DNA from: an uncultured Planctomycetales bacterium
GTDB taxonomy: Bacteria > Planctomycetota > Planctomycetia > Isosphaerales > Isosphaeraceae
Direction: 5' to 3'
NCBI GenBank assembly: GCA_903926465.1
Contig: CAIYJE010000160.1
Coordinates: forward strand, 1 to 64,000
DNA length: 64,000 nucleotides
Made by a program: the position numbers and the translations under genes. The notes below the pieces were generated by a model. That model was not told the origin of the DNA, ran no database searches, and saw only the letters and a program-made list of their open reading frames with translations. Position 1 is the stretch's first letter. Each line of letters begins with the position of its first letter. Below are positions 36,194-44,665 of this stretch, piece after piece.

Positions 36194-36874
36194 GGGGGTA
36201 GGCGTGGGTCTGCGAAAGATGGTCTTGCGCCAGAGATCGCTGCGATCGTGCCGCCAGAGTGCCCAGCGGCGGCTATCTTCGTCGGCCTGAAGGTCGGGTA
36301 CTGGAACTTCAATCAGCAGGCGACTCAGAAACGTGGCCTTGGCAAGCAGTTCCAGATCTGCAAAGGCTGATTCCGACTGGAGCGGAATCGATTGGAGCGA
36401 GTCACGCCGGTGCAAGGTACAGGGCGAATGGATGTCGTGAATGGGGACCGCGTACACGGTCGATCGGATTCCCCAGCCAAGCCATCTTTTGAGCCCCAGA
36501 GGAAACCCAACCGGGCGCCGGCCAATCACGTGGTCGGCAGACTCAATGGCGGCAAGCAGCGGATCGAGATGTTCGGGTCTCCAAAAATCGACAGCTGTGG
36601 TTACAAGCAGCAGGTCTTGCGTGGTTGAGGCGATGGCCGCCTCAAGAACCACCGCCATTCCCGTGGACGTCGACGAATCCAGCACGCGAGCTTCCGCGTA
36701 CCGATTTCGCTTGCGGAGTAACTGGACCAGCCCCTCGCCAATCGCCTGGGCCTTCTCTGGATTCAAGGCATCGAAGACAAGTACATCGACCCCGGAACCA
36801 GAAACTGTTGTGCGTTTTGAGGCTGCCAGAAATGGGTCATCCTCAATCTCTTCAACCGCTAGCTGGGAAAACAC
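36122..36874 (-). CDS. GT2-like glycosyltransferase fragment or variant
   Basis: A 250-residue protein from GTG 36874. It looks like the core of a GT-A glycosyltransferase: a nucleotide-sugar region with DLLLVTTAVDFWRPEHLDPLLAAIESADHVIG... (shortened here: TTAVDFWRPEHLDPLL), then GLKRWLGWGIRS, HDIHSPCTLHRRD and the acceptor-loop-like FADLELLAKA. The canonical DxD reads as AVD, so metal binding is uncertain. The C-terminal tail is polar (STPAEVPQGEQEGDASPGD). It overlaps the permease gene tail to tail. The start is poorly defined; no good ribosome-binding site was seen. Confidence 0.6.
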   Translation of the reverse strand: MFSQLAVEEIEDDPFLAASKRTTVSGSGVDVLVFDALNPEKAQAIGEGLVQLLRKRNRYAEARVLDSSTSTGMAVVLEAAIASTTQDLLLVTTAVDFWRPEHLDPLLAAIESADHVIGRRPVGFPLGLKRWLGWGIRSTVYAVPIHDIHSPCTLHRRDSLQSIPLQSESAFADLELLAKATFLSRLLIEVPVPDLQADEDSRRWALWRHDRSDLWRKTIFRRPTPTPSTPAEVPQGEQEGDASPGDQNEQ

Positions 36875-36895
36875 GGAGGTACGGGCCCCTTCTGT

Positions 36896-37774
36896 TCAAG
36901 AACAATTGTCAGTTCCAGTCGAAAGCCAATGCTGGACCGACCGGCGGTATGCAGCCTGGAGAGCCCGGCCCACCGGTCCGGGTTCGCCCCCATTCACGGG
37001 TTGACCATCAATTCGAATGACCGGCAGGACCTCAATGGTGGTTCCCGCAAGAAGAACCTCATTGGCGGCCTGAAGTGTGGGAAGGCCGATTCGTTCCTCG
37101 CGGAATGAGAGCCCGGTGTCTTGGATCAGGCTGAGTACGGTACGCCGGGTTGTTCCTGGCAGGATTTCATTCCCCTCGGGCGAGCCGCATACCACCCCAT
37201 CACGCACCCACAGAACCGAGGAATGAGTGGCCTCGGTCACCCGACCGTCCCGATCAATCAGCACCGCCTCAAATGCCCCTGCCTCATGGGCCGCCTCGTT
37301 GGCCAGAACATTCGCCAGCAGGTTGGTCGATTTGATATCGCAACGGCCCCAGCGCGTGTCGGGCCGAGAGATCATGGCCACGCCGTTCTCGCGAAGATTT
37401 GCCGTCGCGGCATCATCGTACGGCAGGGCCACAATCAGAATGGTTGGCTCAACCGGTGGACTTGGGAACGCATGTTTCCGGGGCGCAACCCCGCGCGTGA
37501 TCTGGACGTAGATGGTTGCTTCCTGCAGGCCGCTTTTGGTCAGGGTTTCCAGCACGGCCTGCCGAACGGCAATCAGATCGACTGCCGGGTTGCGAACCGC
37601 TTTCAGGCTTCGCTCAAGCCGGTCAAAGTGGATCTGTTCTAGCCAGATACGTCCCAGATAAACCCGAACAACCTCGTAAACCGCATCGCCGAACATGAAG
37701 CCGCGATCCCAGATCGGTACGCGTGCGGCCTCTGGGGCCATCCATTCACCATTCAGGTAAGCCAGTGCGGGCAT
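36896..37774 (-). CDS. Class IV aminotransferase (D-amino acid type)
   Basis: A 292-residue PLP enzyme of fold type IV. The lysine that carries PLP is in CDIKSTNLLANVLA, preceded by R in RWGR, and the phosphate-binding end is LAGTTIEVLPV. The Arg-Gly-Val-Ala-Pro-Arg stretch (QITRGVAPRKHAFP) is typical of D-alanine aminotransferases, which supply D-Glu or D-Ala for peptidoglycan. Branched-chain aminotransferase and aminodeoxychorismate lyase are related alternatives. It ends 22 bases before the GT2-like gene on the same strand, so the two may be co-transcribed. Confidence 0.88.
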   Translation of the reverse strand: MPALAYLNGEWMAPEAARVPIWDRGFMFGDAVYEVVRVYLGRIWLEQIHFDRLERSLKAVRNPAVDLIAVRQAVLETLTKSGLQEATIYVQITRGVAPRKHAFPSPPVEPTILIVALPYDDAATANLRENGVAMISRPDTRWGRCDIKSTNLLANVLANEAAHEAGAFEAVLIDRDGRVTEATHSSVLWVRDGVVCGSPEGNEILPGTTRRTVLSLIQDTGLSFREERIGLPTLQAANEVLLAGTTIEVLPVIRIDGQPVNGGEPGPVGRALQAAYRRSVQHWLSTGTDNCS

Positions 37775-38033
37775 ATGATCGGCTTTCGAAAGTGCCCAAG
37801 GGGATCAGGCTTTCACAATAACGCTGAGAAACAAGCGTTAGCAACTCCCCTGGCTTCGTTGCTTCAAGAATCTTGGAATGGATGTTCGTTGGCTCCGAAT
37901 CACCCATCGCCGGTTAAGCTTTTGGTGGAGACAGGACGACCACGGAGTCTACAGAGGAGCAACCTGAAGTTTCCACTGAAACGCGGCCGTGGCCGCCGCC
38001 TATCCCAGTGCACAATTGGGCAACACAGGTGAC

Positions 38034-38499
38034 ACAGCCGCCCTCGGCTGTCTCTTGTTTTCAATTCATTGAGCCGAATTTCGAAAAACCCCGGAAATGG
38101 ATGGTCTTGAGCCCTGGAGGGGCGCGTCAAGAAAGCCCAGAGCGCAACCCTTGTTGTACTACATAAGCCCAAGAACTGAGTCGAGAGCCTGTGTCCCATG
38201 CAGGCAATAGATTTTTCACAGGCGCGGATCCGAAAGCCCTGAAGGGGCTATCTGTAGTCCTCTTATTCTTAGATGTTTTTGGCTCCATGGGCGATCCAAT
38301 GGAATTGGATCGCCCATGGAGCCCAAGAGTTTTTTTGGGAATCAGCTTACCCGGCCCGTTGGGCTGGGCTCTCTTGAATCGGGCCTTCAGCCCTCAGGAG
38401 ACCACATGCCCAAAGCCATGCCTTTTTGAGGCGACTCCGGACTTGTTTAGACCAACGAGGGCTTCGCCCTTGGGCGGCCTTGAAACAGGCCTTCAGCCT
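38034..38499. repeat. Cluster of short GC hairpins
   Basis: Small stem-loops recur here: ACAGCCG-CCCT-CGGCTGT (38034-38051), GCCC-TGGAG-GGGC (38111), AGCCC-TGAAG-GGGCT (38234), GCCC-GTT-GGGC (38354), GGGC-CTTCA-GCCC (38381), GCCT-TTTTG-AGGC (38420), AGGGC-TTC-GCCCT (38458) and AGGC-CTTCA-GCCT (38487). Loops TGAAG and CTTCA are reverse complements, so three of them look like one family in both orientations. The rest are looser relatives. Confidence 0.6.
38281..38323. repeat. Perfect inverted repeat, 20-bp arms, 3-base loop
   Basis: The arms (38281-38300 and 38304-38323) begin GGCTCCATGG and are exact reverse complements around GGA. A run of seven T residues follows at 38330-38336, so on the plus strand it reads like an intrinsic terminator, though no plus-strand gene precedes it. 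Confidence 0.85.
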
Positions 38500-38580
38500 T
38501 TAAAAACAGACCTTTTCCTTCATTCACTGAATTGGGCTGAATGGTTGCGTTTTTTTAGTGCAACCCAATTGTGAACCCCG

Positions 38581-38625
38581 ATGTCCTGACCGGAAAACGG
38601 CCTTGCCGTTTTCCGGTCAGGACAT
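38581..38625 (-). terminator. Perfect 20-bp-arm hairpin after the NHL gene
   Basis: Arms 38581-38600 and 38606-38625 pair without mismatch around CCTTG. It lies 17 bases beyond the stop codon of the minus-strand NHL-repeat gene. There is no T-run, so it may also serve to protect the 3' end. Confidence 0.75.
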
Positions 38626-38642
38626 GGAATGCTCAAATAGAA

Positions 38643-41603
38643 TCACTGCTTCTGATGCGGTGGCCGGCCGCCTCGCGAGGTCAGATTCGCCGTGGCTGTG
38701 GCGGTGGTGTTCACCGAGTAATTTTCGGCATCGAGGCCTGCCAGAGTCAGACCGATGGTAGTCACCAGCTTGTTATTCTGAACGACCACGTTTGCAAAGG
38801 ACGCAGTTCCCCCCACGTACGACACGTCGTCGCCAAAAATTGCCCCGCTCAGGTTGCGAGCGGTGATGGTTGCCGCGGTGGTTCCGTCGTACTCTTTATT
38901 TGCAACTGTGATGGTTCCGATCAGGGCCCGTTTTGTGATGGAAGCGGCCCCGGAGGCCAGTGTCGGCAAAATGTAATTGCTGGGCAGTGTGCCAACGCCG
39001 GCTGCGAAATCTTGCGCGACGAGGTACGCGGTCATGTGAGTGGCCTGTGATACGTTCTTGCTGTTATAAGTGCCAGATGTCTGAGTGACCTGGAACGAAT
39101 CCGTTCCGACTAAGCCGGTAATCGCAAAGTTCCCGGGCAAAAGAGCGCCAGCGGTGCTGCTGTTATAAACCTTGGTGGGGTGGCCGACTATCGAAACCTC
39201 TAGCTGTTTTGCAGTCACGAAGTGGGTCAGGCTTGTTGACTGGCTGGCGGAAGAATTCTGCCCATCGCCGCTATACCTGGCGGAAACGTTGTGAAATCCG
39301 GCGTTCAGTTGCGAAATATCCAGGCTTGCAACTCCGTTCACAACTACAACCGGTTCACCAAAGGGATAGCTATCGACCATAAACTGGATTGTTCCGCCAT
39401 CAGGAGCAGACGCGTTTGCGAATTCCGATCTGACGGTGGCCGTGTAGGTGACGGACTCACCGTAAACGGATGACGCGGAGGAAGCATTGACTGTGGTCTG
39501 CGTGGGAACCGAGGCAATGAACAGGGTCTGAGTTTCTGATTCACTCGCCAGAAAATTCTGGGCGTCTCCCAAGTAAATTGCCTGAACCGTGTGTGGGCCG
39601 GCGTTGAGCGTGGCGGTATCCAGGCTCGCGACACCGTTGGAAACCGGAACCGGATCGCCGTAGCTGAAACCATCAACCGTGAACTGGACAGCACCGCTGC
39701 TGATCATGGCCTGACTTGGCTCACGGGAAAGCACAGAGGCTTCCAGCGTAATTGGCTGACCATACAGGTTGCCGGACCCCAGGATGGAGAGCGAGGTTTG
39801 TGACTGGGCCTGAATCACGGAAAGATTGAGTGGCGCTGAAACGTCCCCCTCAAAGTTCACGCCGTCGCCACGGAATATGGCTGTCAGAATGTGAGGGCCG
39901 ACGTTCAAGTTCAAGTAACCGAGCGGGTCCGGTTCACCGGCCCAAGGTAGTAATGCCGTACCCTGCACCACCGATACCGGGCTTCCTACATCCAGGCCAT
40001 CAACCTGGAACTGCACCGTGGCACCATCAGGAATTGCCAAACTTGGTGGGTTCGCGGTGATGCTCGCTGTGTAAATCAGGTCGCCTACAGCCTGGCCATA
40101 GACCAGTGGATTCGATGACGTGGCAACGATGACCGTGGTGCTTGCAGGCAAGATCGTCTGGGTTACCGGATTGGAGTCACAGGCGAGGTAGTCGATTCCG
40201 TCTCCACTGTAAGAGGCAAAGATCGTGTGGTCACCTCCTGGGCAGGAAACCACGTCCAGGACTGCCTGCCCAGCCGTCATAAGAACGGGATCGCCGATGC
40301 TCAACCCATCGAGAAAAAACTGGACCGTACCACCGTTCGGCACGCCTGCGCCTGGGGTCTCTGCGCTCACGTTCGCCAACAGTGTCAGGGGCTGACCAAA
40401 CACCGTGGGATTGGCCGTGGTTGTCACGGTCATCGATGTTGCATAGGTGAACGCAACCTGCCGAATTCGCTGATTCTGCATATCAGCAAGAATCAGGTTG
40501 CCGCTGGCGTCCACGGCCAAACCTGCACCATTTTGAATTCCAAGTAAGGCGGCGGTGGCTGGCCCGCCATCGCCTGCAAAACCGACCAGTTGCGGTTGGC
40601 CTGCAATCGTCTGAATTTGACCCGTTGCGTCAACTTTTCGGATCACATCATTCGCCGTATCCGCGATGTAAATGTTTCCCATTCCATCAAAGGCCACGCC
40701 GTCTGGGTGTGCCAGAGATGCCTGCGTTGCCACACCGCCATCTCCGCTGAACCCATTTTTGCCGTTCCCCGCAACGGTACTCATTATGCCGGTGGACTGA
40801 TCAATCTTGCGGATCGTATTGTCGAATGTATCGGAAAAGTAGAGGTTGCCGATCTCGTCCAGACTGACCGAGGCCGGAAATTTTAACGTGGCCTCGGTTG
40901 CTAAAATTCCATCCCCAGAATGGCCGTAGGTTCCGTTGCCGGCAACCGTCATGATGTCGCCTGTGAAACCTGAGACTTCACGAACACGCGAGTTTCCAGC
41001 ATCGCAGATCAAGAGGTTGCCCTGGGGATCCACCGCCAGCCCCAGTGGATGATTCAGGCTCGCAGAAGTGGCAGGGCCACCGTCTCCACTAAACCCCTCT
41101 GTGTCCAGCGCGCCTGCCACGGTGATGATCGTTCCCGACGAGACCAGAATTTCACGGACAACGTTTTCAACCGAATCACTGAAGTAAACATTTCCCTGCA
41201 GATCCACGGCAAGGCCAGATGGGCTGTTGATCTGGGCATTCGTGGCTGGCCCACCGTCACCCGTAAATCCCGGGGTGCCATTGCCGGCGATGGTAATAAT
41301 TTCGCCAGTCGTGCTCAGAACTTCTCGAACGCGATGATTGGATTGATCGGCAATATAGAGATTGCCCGCTAAGTCAACCGCCACGGCCGCGGGAGACCAG
41401 AGTTGTGCGTCACTCGCCTGTCCGCCGTCGCCACCAAAGCCAGCAGTCCCAGCGCCCGCCACGGTATTGATCAGACCAAGGCTAAGAAGTGTGCGCCCTT
41501 CCAGAACTTCCCAGCCTGGAAACCATGTGAGGCTGCGCGAAATTCTGGGTGCAGGCTTACGGGGCTTCATGACCTTACGCAAGCTCCGGGTAATCGACTT
41601 CAT
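38643..41603 (-). CDS. Secreted NHL-repeat protein with Ig-like and YDG domains
   Basis: A 986-residue protein from ATG 41603, which has TTGGAG upstream. The N-terminus carries a basic region and the motif WEVLEGRTLLS, like the other exported planctomycete-type proteins here. Residues about 45-385 hold six NHL-type repeats that share GFxGDGGPAT and GNLYIADxxNxxIRKV. About 390-800 hold four bacterial Ig-like domains with the pattern GxTVQFxVDGxxxG and GxHTxxAxYxGDxxN. The C-terminal ~170 residues look like two YDG/MBG-type domains (KVYNSST, KEYDGTTAA). It is likely a surface adhesin or matrix protein. Confidence 0.88.
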   Translation of the reverse strand: MKSITRSLRKVMKPRKPAPRISRSLTWFPGWEVLEGRTLLSLGLINTVAGAGTAGFGGDGGQASDAQLWSPAAVAVDLAGNLYIADQSNHRVREVLSTTGEIITIAGNGTPGFTGDGGPATNAQINSPSGLAVDLQGNVYFSDSVENVVREILVSSGTIITVAGALDTEGFSGDGGPATSASLNHPLGLAVDPQGNLLICDAGNSRVREVSGFTGDIMTVAGNGTYGHSGDGILATEATLKFPASVSLDEIGNLYFSDTFDNTIRKIDQSTGIMSTVAGNGKNGFSGDGGVATQASLAHPDGVAFDGMGNIYIADTANDVIRKVDATGQIQTIAGQPQLVGFAGDGGPATAALLGIQNGAGLAVDASGNLILADMQNQRIRQVAFTYATSMTVTTTANPTVFGQPLTLLANVSAETPGAGVPNGGTVQFFLDGLSIGDPVLMTAGQAVLDVVSCPGGDHTIFASYSGDGIDYLACDSNPVTQTILPASTTVIVATSSNPLVYGQAVGDLIYTASITANPPSLAIPDGATVQFQVDGLDVGSPVSVVQGTALLPWAGEPDPLGYLNLNVGPHILTAIFRGDGVNFEGDVSAPLNLSVIQAQSQTSLSILGSGNLYGQPITLEASVLSREPSQAMISSGAVQFTVDGFSYGDPVPVSNGVASLDTATLNAGPHTVQAIYLGDAQNFLASESETQTLFIASVPTQTTVNASSASSVYGESVTYTATVRSEFANASAPDGGTIQFMVDSYPFGEPVVVVNGVASLDISQLNAGFHNVSARYSGDGQNSSASQSTSLTHFVTAKQLEVSIVGHPTKVYNSSTAGALLPGNFAITGLVGTDSFQVTQTSGTYNSKNVSQATHMTAYLVAQDFAAGVGTLPSNYILPTLASGAASITKRALIGTITVANKEYDGTTAATITARNLSGAIFGDDVSYVGGTASFANVVVQNNKLVTTIGLTLAGLDAENYSVNTTATATANLTSRGGRPPHQKQ

Positions 41604-42221
41604 CGCAAACTCCAAATCGTTGGGCGGAATCCGGCTGTGTCGATGCTCCGCTGATGGGGCTCATCGACCGGATACTGGTCAAACCGGGCCTGGAGGTTGG
41701 CCCTGAAACCCCTGTGTGCTCAGAGATTGACGGACCAGTTCACAATCTTTCCGGCTGAAAGCTCAACCGTTTCCGCGAGAGCGAACACCGGCTTCATAGA
41801 GCGCAAATTGGGCCGGGGCTGAAAACGAAATGGCTTTTTTTGCTAAGTCGAACACGATGAACCGCATCAATACCATGCCGTACTTGGTTCAAGTTCGGAT
41901 CAGATTAACGTTCACAACCAGATTAGATTCATGCCACACGTTCATACCGGCAGAAGTTGAGATTTTCCATGATGAGAAAAGCTCGCACGCTTATCAGGTG
42001 CAGGCGTAGTCAACGGCTTCGAAAAGTCTGACATTCCCAAGAACCCCGCAGAAGCCGTGCGCTTGGCTGTATGAGCATAAGAAACAGGTTATTGTTCAAG
42101 CCATTCGTGAACCACCGTCATGCAAAACGGCCGTCTGCTCCATGGCTGGAACAGACGGCCGCTGTGTGATCCGATTGCGTTTATAGGGACGGCCTGAATT
42201 GAGCCAGGCCAGACTGACGGC
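41604..42221. other. Intergenic region upstream of the NHL gene
   Basis: 618 bases with no supported gene. It contains the terminator of the thioredoxin-fold gene (42128-42161) and, nearer the NHL gene, its probable promoter and leader. Part is AT-rich (around 41880-41990). No riboswitch was recognised. Confidence 0.4.
42128..42161 (-). terminator. Terminator after thioredoxin-fold gene
   Basis: Fourteen-base arms (CGGCCGTCTGCTCC and GGAACAGACGGCCG) pair with one wobble around ATGGCT, then TTTTG on the minus strand. It lies 60 bases after the stop codon. Confidence 0.75.
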
Positions 42222-44210
42222 TTACTTATTGTTCGTTTCGAACTTGAGGCCGGCCGAACTCGAAGCCAGGGGCTTCTCAAGATATTTCTCGACCTCGGAC
42301 GCTTTGCGGATCCGATGGCTCACCACCTTGCCCTGGGGATCGACCAGGAACATCGTGGGGGTTGAGATGATGCCAAACTGGTTGGCCAGCTTGCTATCGA
42401 GTCCACCGGTCTCGGTAATCACGGCCCAAGGAAGGCTTTTCCCCTTGAGATAATCATCCAGTAGCGCACGCTCGGGGTCGAGGTTCACGCTCAGGATGTC
42501 AAACTCTTTATCACTGAACCGCTTGTGGAGGTCCAGCAGTTCGGTGATCTCACGCTTATCAGGCTCGGCCAGAGACATCCAGAACAGCACAAGAACACTT
42601 TTGCCCTTGTAGTCGGCAATGCTCGCCGTTTTGCCTGTCAGGCTGGTACCAGAAAGCGAGAGCGGCTTGCCGTCCAGCTCCAGACGTGTGAGCGCGCCCT
42701 GGGCTTTTTTGCCAACATCCGTGCCGGGGTAATCTTTGGCAAGCTGACCGAAGTACTTGCGAGCCTGATCTTCATTCGCGTTGAAGTCATTCACGTTCGC
42801 GATCTGGAAGAGGACGTCTGGTACTTCGTCGGCTTTGGGGTTGGCGTCCAGGAACTCCTCAAGCTTCTTCAGAGTTGATTCCTGGGCTTCCAGCAGGTTG
42901 GCACCTGGCTTGTCGGCCTCCAGATCGAACTCGGCCAAAATCTTGCGATACTCGGCGAACGAGCCAACCTTGCCCCCCTGCTTGATCAGGCGATCAAAAA
43001 CCTGAACGCCCTGCGGGTAAAGGCCAGACTTGTAGGCTTCGGCCAGGTCATGGATCACCTGCTTGTAGTAGCCAAGCCGCTCATCGTCTCCCTTGGCCTT
43101 GCCGATCACTTCACGCAGAATCTCGATCCTGTCGAGATGCCACTGGGCCAGCACCTTGGCCGAAGCCTCCGCGCCTGGCATCTTAGAATCGTGATCCGCC
43201 AGCTTCTTGAGCACTTCGGCCGGCACGGTCACGCCACCCTCGCTGCCGTTGCCCGCCACAGACTCGGTTCGTCCGAAGATCGAAGATCTCAGACTCCCCT
43301 GCTCTGCATCGGCCACCACCGGTTCGGTGGGATCAACGGCCTTGGGCAATGTCACGAACTTCCAGGTCTCACCAATCTTCACGATCTCGGGAACCTGAAG
43401 ATACGTCACGCCGCGCGGGTCTGCCTTACCGCCAGGATTTACAAACACCACGCCGTTTTCATAAAGCAGCACTTCTTGCGCAAGCCCGGACGCCGAATCA
43501 GACGGGATCACGTGCGGCATGAGCCCATCAAATCGTGACCAGGTGGTCTGGGCATCCCATCCCTTGAGGGTGCCCTGAAGCGCCTTCAGAGCCGCTGCTC
43601 GCGCGGCCACGGCTTCGGTCGTTTTCTCAACCAGGTCACTTGGTACGCCCAAGGCTTTCATCTCGGCCGGGCTTGCCATCACGCTTTCAACCAGGGCTCC
43701 GTCGCCGGCAACCAACGCCTGGACGAGTACCCGGGTGGCTTCCTCGGCCGACAGCCGCTTCCAGGCGATAATCTTCCCCGCTTTGACCTGCGCAATCCGG
43801 GTGCCGCCACTGTTCAGCCAGCGAACTTCGTCGAGGCTTCCGTCTTCGTTCGTATCGTTTTCTCGATAAACCTCAAAACCGTCGTGGAAATAGCTCCACT
43901 GGTCGAGGTGGGTTGCGGCCTTGGCTTCACCTTCACGCTGGCTGCTTGTGCCATTGGTGTCGATGAACCGCCTCAGTAATTTCCCCTGACTATCTCGCAC
44001 CGCGAAGCCGGTTACGCCCCCTTTGGAGTCGGTAACCCGCTCAACCTTGCAGGCCTCAACCTCGTCCTTGGTCGAGGGCGTATCGAATTCGACGCCCTTG
44101 AGGCTGGGCTTGAACCGCGTCAAAATTTCTTCTGCCTTCTGAGCCTGCACCCACGCCGGTGCGATGCCAAGCACTGACGCGACGACCAGTGAGGTCCGAA
44201 ACGCCCGCAT
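42222..44210 (-). CDS. Exported thioredoxin-fold protein lacking CxxC
   Basis: A 662-residue protein from ATG 44210, with AAAGGAG upstream and a clear signal peptide (TSLVVASVLGIAPAWVQAQ). The first ~370 residues have no recognised domain but include conserved-looking acidic stretches and an EF-hand-like NDTNEDGSLDEV. The middle (about 380-510) is helical and TPR-like. The last ~150 residues are a TlpA/AhpC-type thioredoxin fold: KSVLVLFWMSLAEPDK, ILSVNLDPE, STPTMFLVDPQGKVV. The active-site WCxxC reads WMSLA (W544), so it cannot act as a classic redox thioredoxin. It may be a structural or binding domain. Confidence 0.85.
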   Translation of the reverse strand: MRAFRTSLVVASVLGIAPAWVQAQKAEEILTRFKPSLKGVEFDTPSTKDEVEACKVERVTDSKGGVTGFAVRDSQGKLLRRFIDTNGTSSQREGEAKAATHLDQWSYFHDGFEVYRENDTNEDGSLDEVRWLNSGGTRIAQVKAGKIIAWKRLSAEEATRVLVQALVAGDGALVESVMASPAEMKALGVPSDLVEKTTEAVAARAAALKALQGTLKGWDAQTTWSRFDGLMPHVIPSDSASGLAQEVLLYENGVVFVNPGGKADPRGVTYLQVPEIVKIGETWKFVTLPKAVDPTEPVVADAEQGSLRSSIFGRTESVAGNGSEGGVTVPAEVLKKLADHDSKMPGAEASAKVLAQWHLDRIEILREVIGKAKGDDERLGYYKQVIHDLAEAYKSGLYPQGVQVFDRLIKQGGKVGSFAEYRKILAEFDLEADKPGANLLEAQESTLKKLEEFLDANPKADEVPDVLFQIANVNDFNANEDQARKYFGQLAKDYPGTDVGKKAQGALTRLELDGKPLSLSGTSLTGKTASIADYKGKSVLVLFWMSLAEPDKREITELLDLHKRFSDKEFDILSVNLDPERALLDDYLKGKSLPWAVITETGGLDSKLANQFGIISTPTMFLVDPQGKVVSHRIRKASEVEKYLEKPLASSSAGLKFETNNK

Positions 44211-44665
44211 TGTCGACTCCTTTCGCCCCAGCAAGACTGAGGCCCTACCTTTGCCTTCCCTGGCCGAACCGGCTCCTACCGGCAGACTGCGATGACCTTT
44301 TGACAGATCACCACCGCTGCCTGTGGACCAGCGTTGCTCACGTTCTCAACTCTAGTCGATTTCCCGTCAAGGTCGATCCAGCCCGGAACTCCTGCCTGAT
44401 CGCTCCAGATCATGGCAACCTGTGGCCAGATTCACAAGCGGCTCAGGCAACCGGTTCAGTTTCAGAATCCCCTTGCTACATAAGGAAATAGGATGGCAAA
44501 TCCCGGCTTCAACGGCCGGTAATCCTGGACTCTTTGGGGGTGTACAAAGCCGGCCAACCCTTGATGTGTGGACCCTGATCCTCTACCTTTACGTGCGACT
44601 TGTTTTGAGTGAGGCCTTCCAAGACCCAGGAAGTACTCATACCCCCCCAAGAGACTGTTCGTGTG
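44211..44665. other. Intergenic region between divergent genes
   Basis: About 455 bases separate the thioredoxin-fold gene and the NtrC-like gene, and hold their promoters. A short weak frame (44609-44665) extends the NtrC-like gene upstream but is unlikely to be translated. No other gene or RNA is supported. Confidence 0.35.

Larger units (their letters stand above)
37775..38642. other. Palindrome-rich intergenic region
   Basis: No gene is supported in these 868 bases between the aminotransferase and the NHL-repeat gene. Open frames here lack any family feature. It holds two perfect 20-bp-arm palindromes and a set of short GC hairpins, listed separately. Confidence 0.6.

Noticed and set aside
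38643-41603. CRISPR or tandem DNA repeat array in the repetitive gene
   Set aside because: The repetition is at protein level (NHL and Ig-like repeats) with diverged DNA, and the frame is open throughout.
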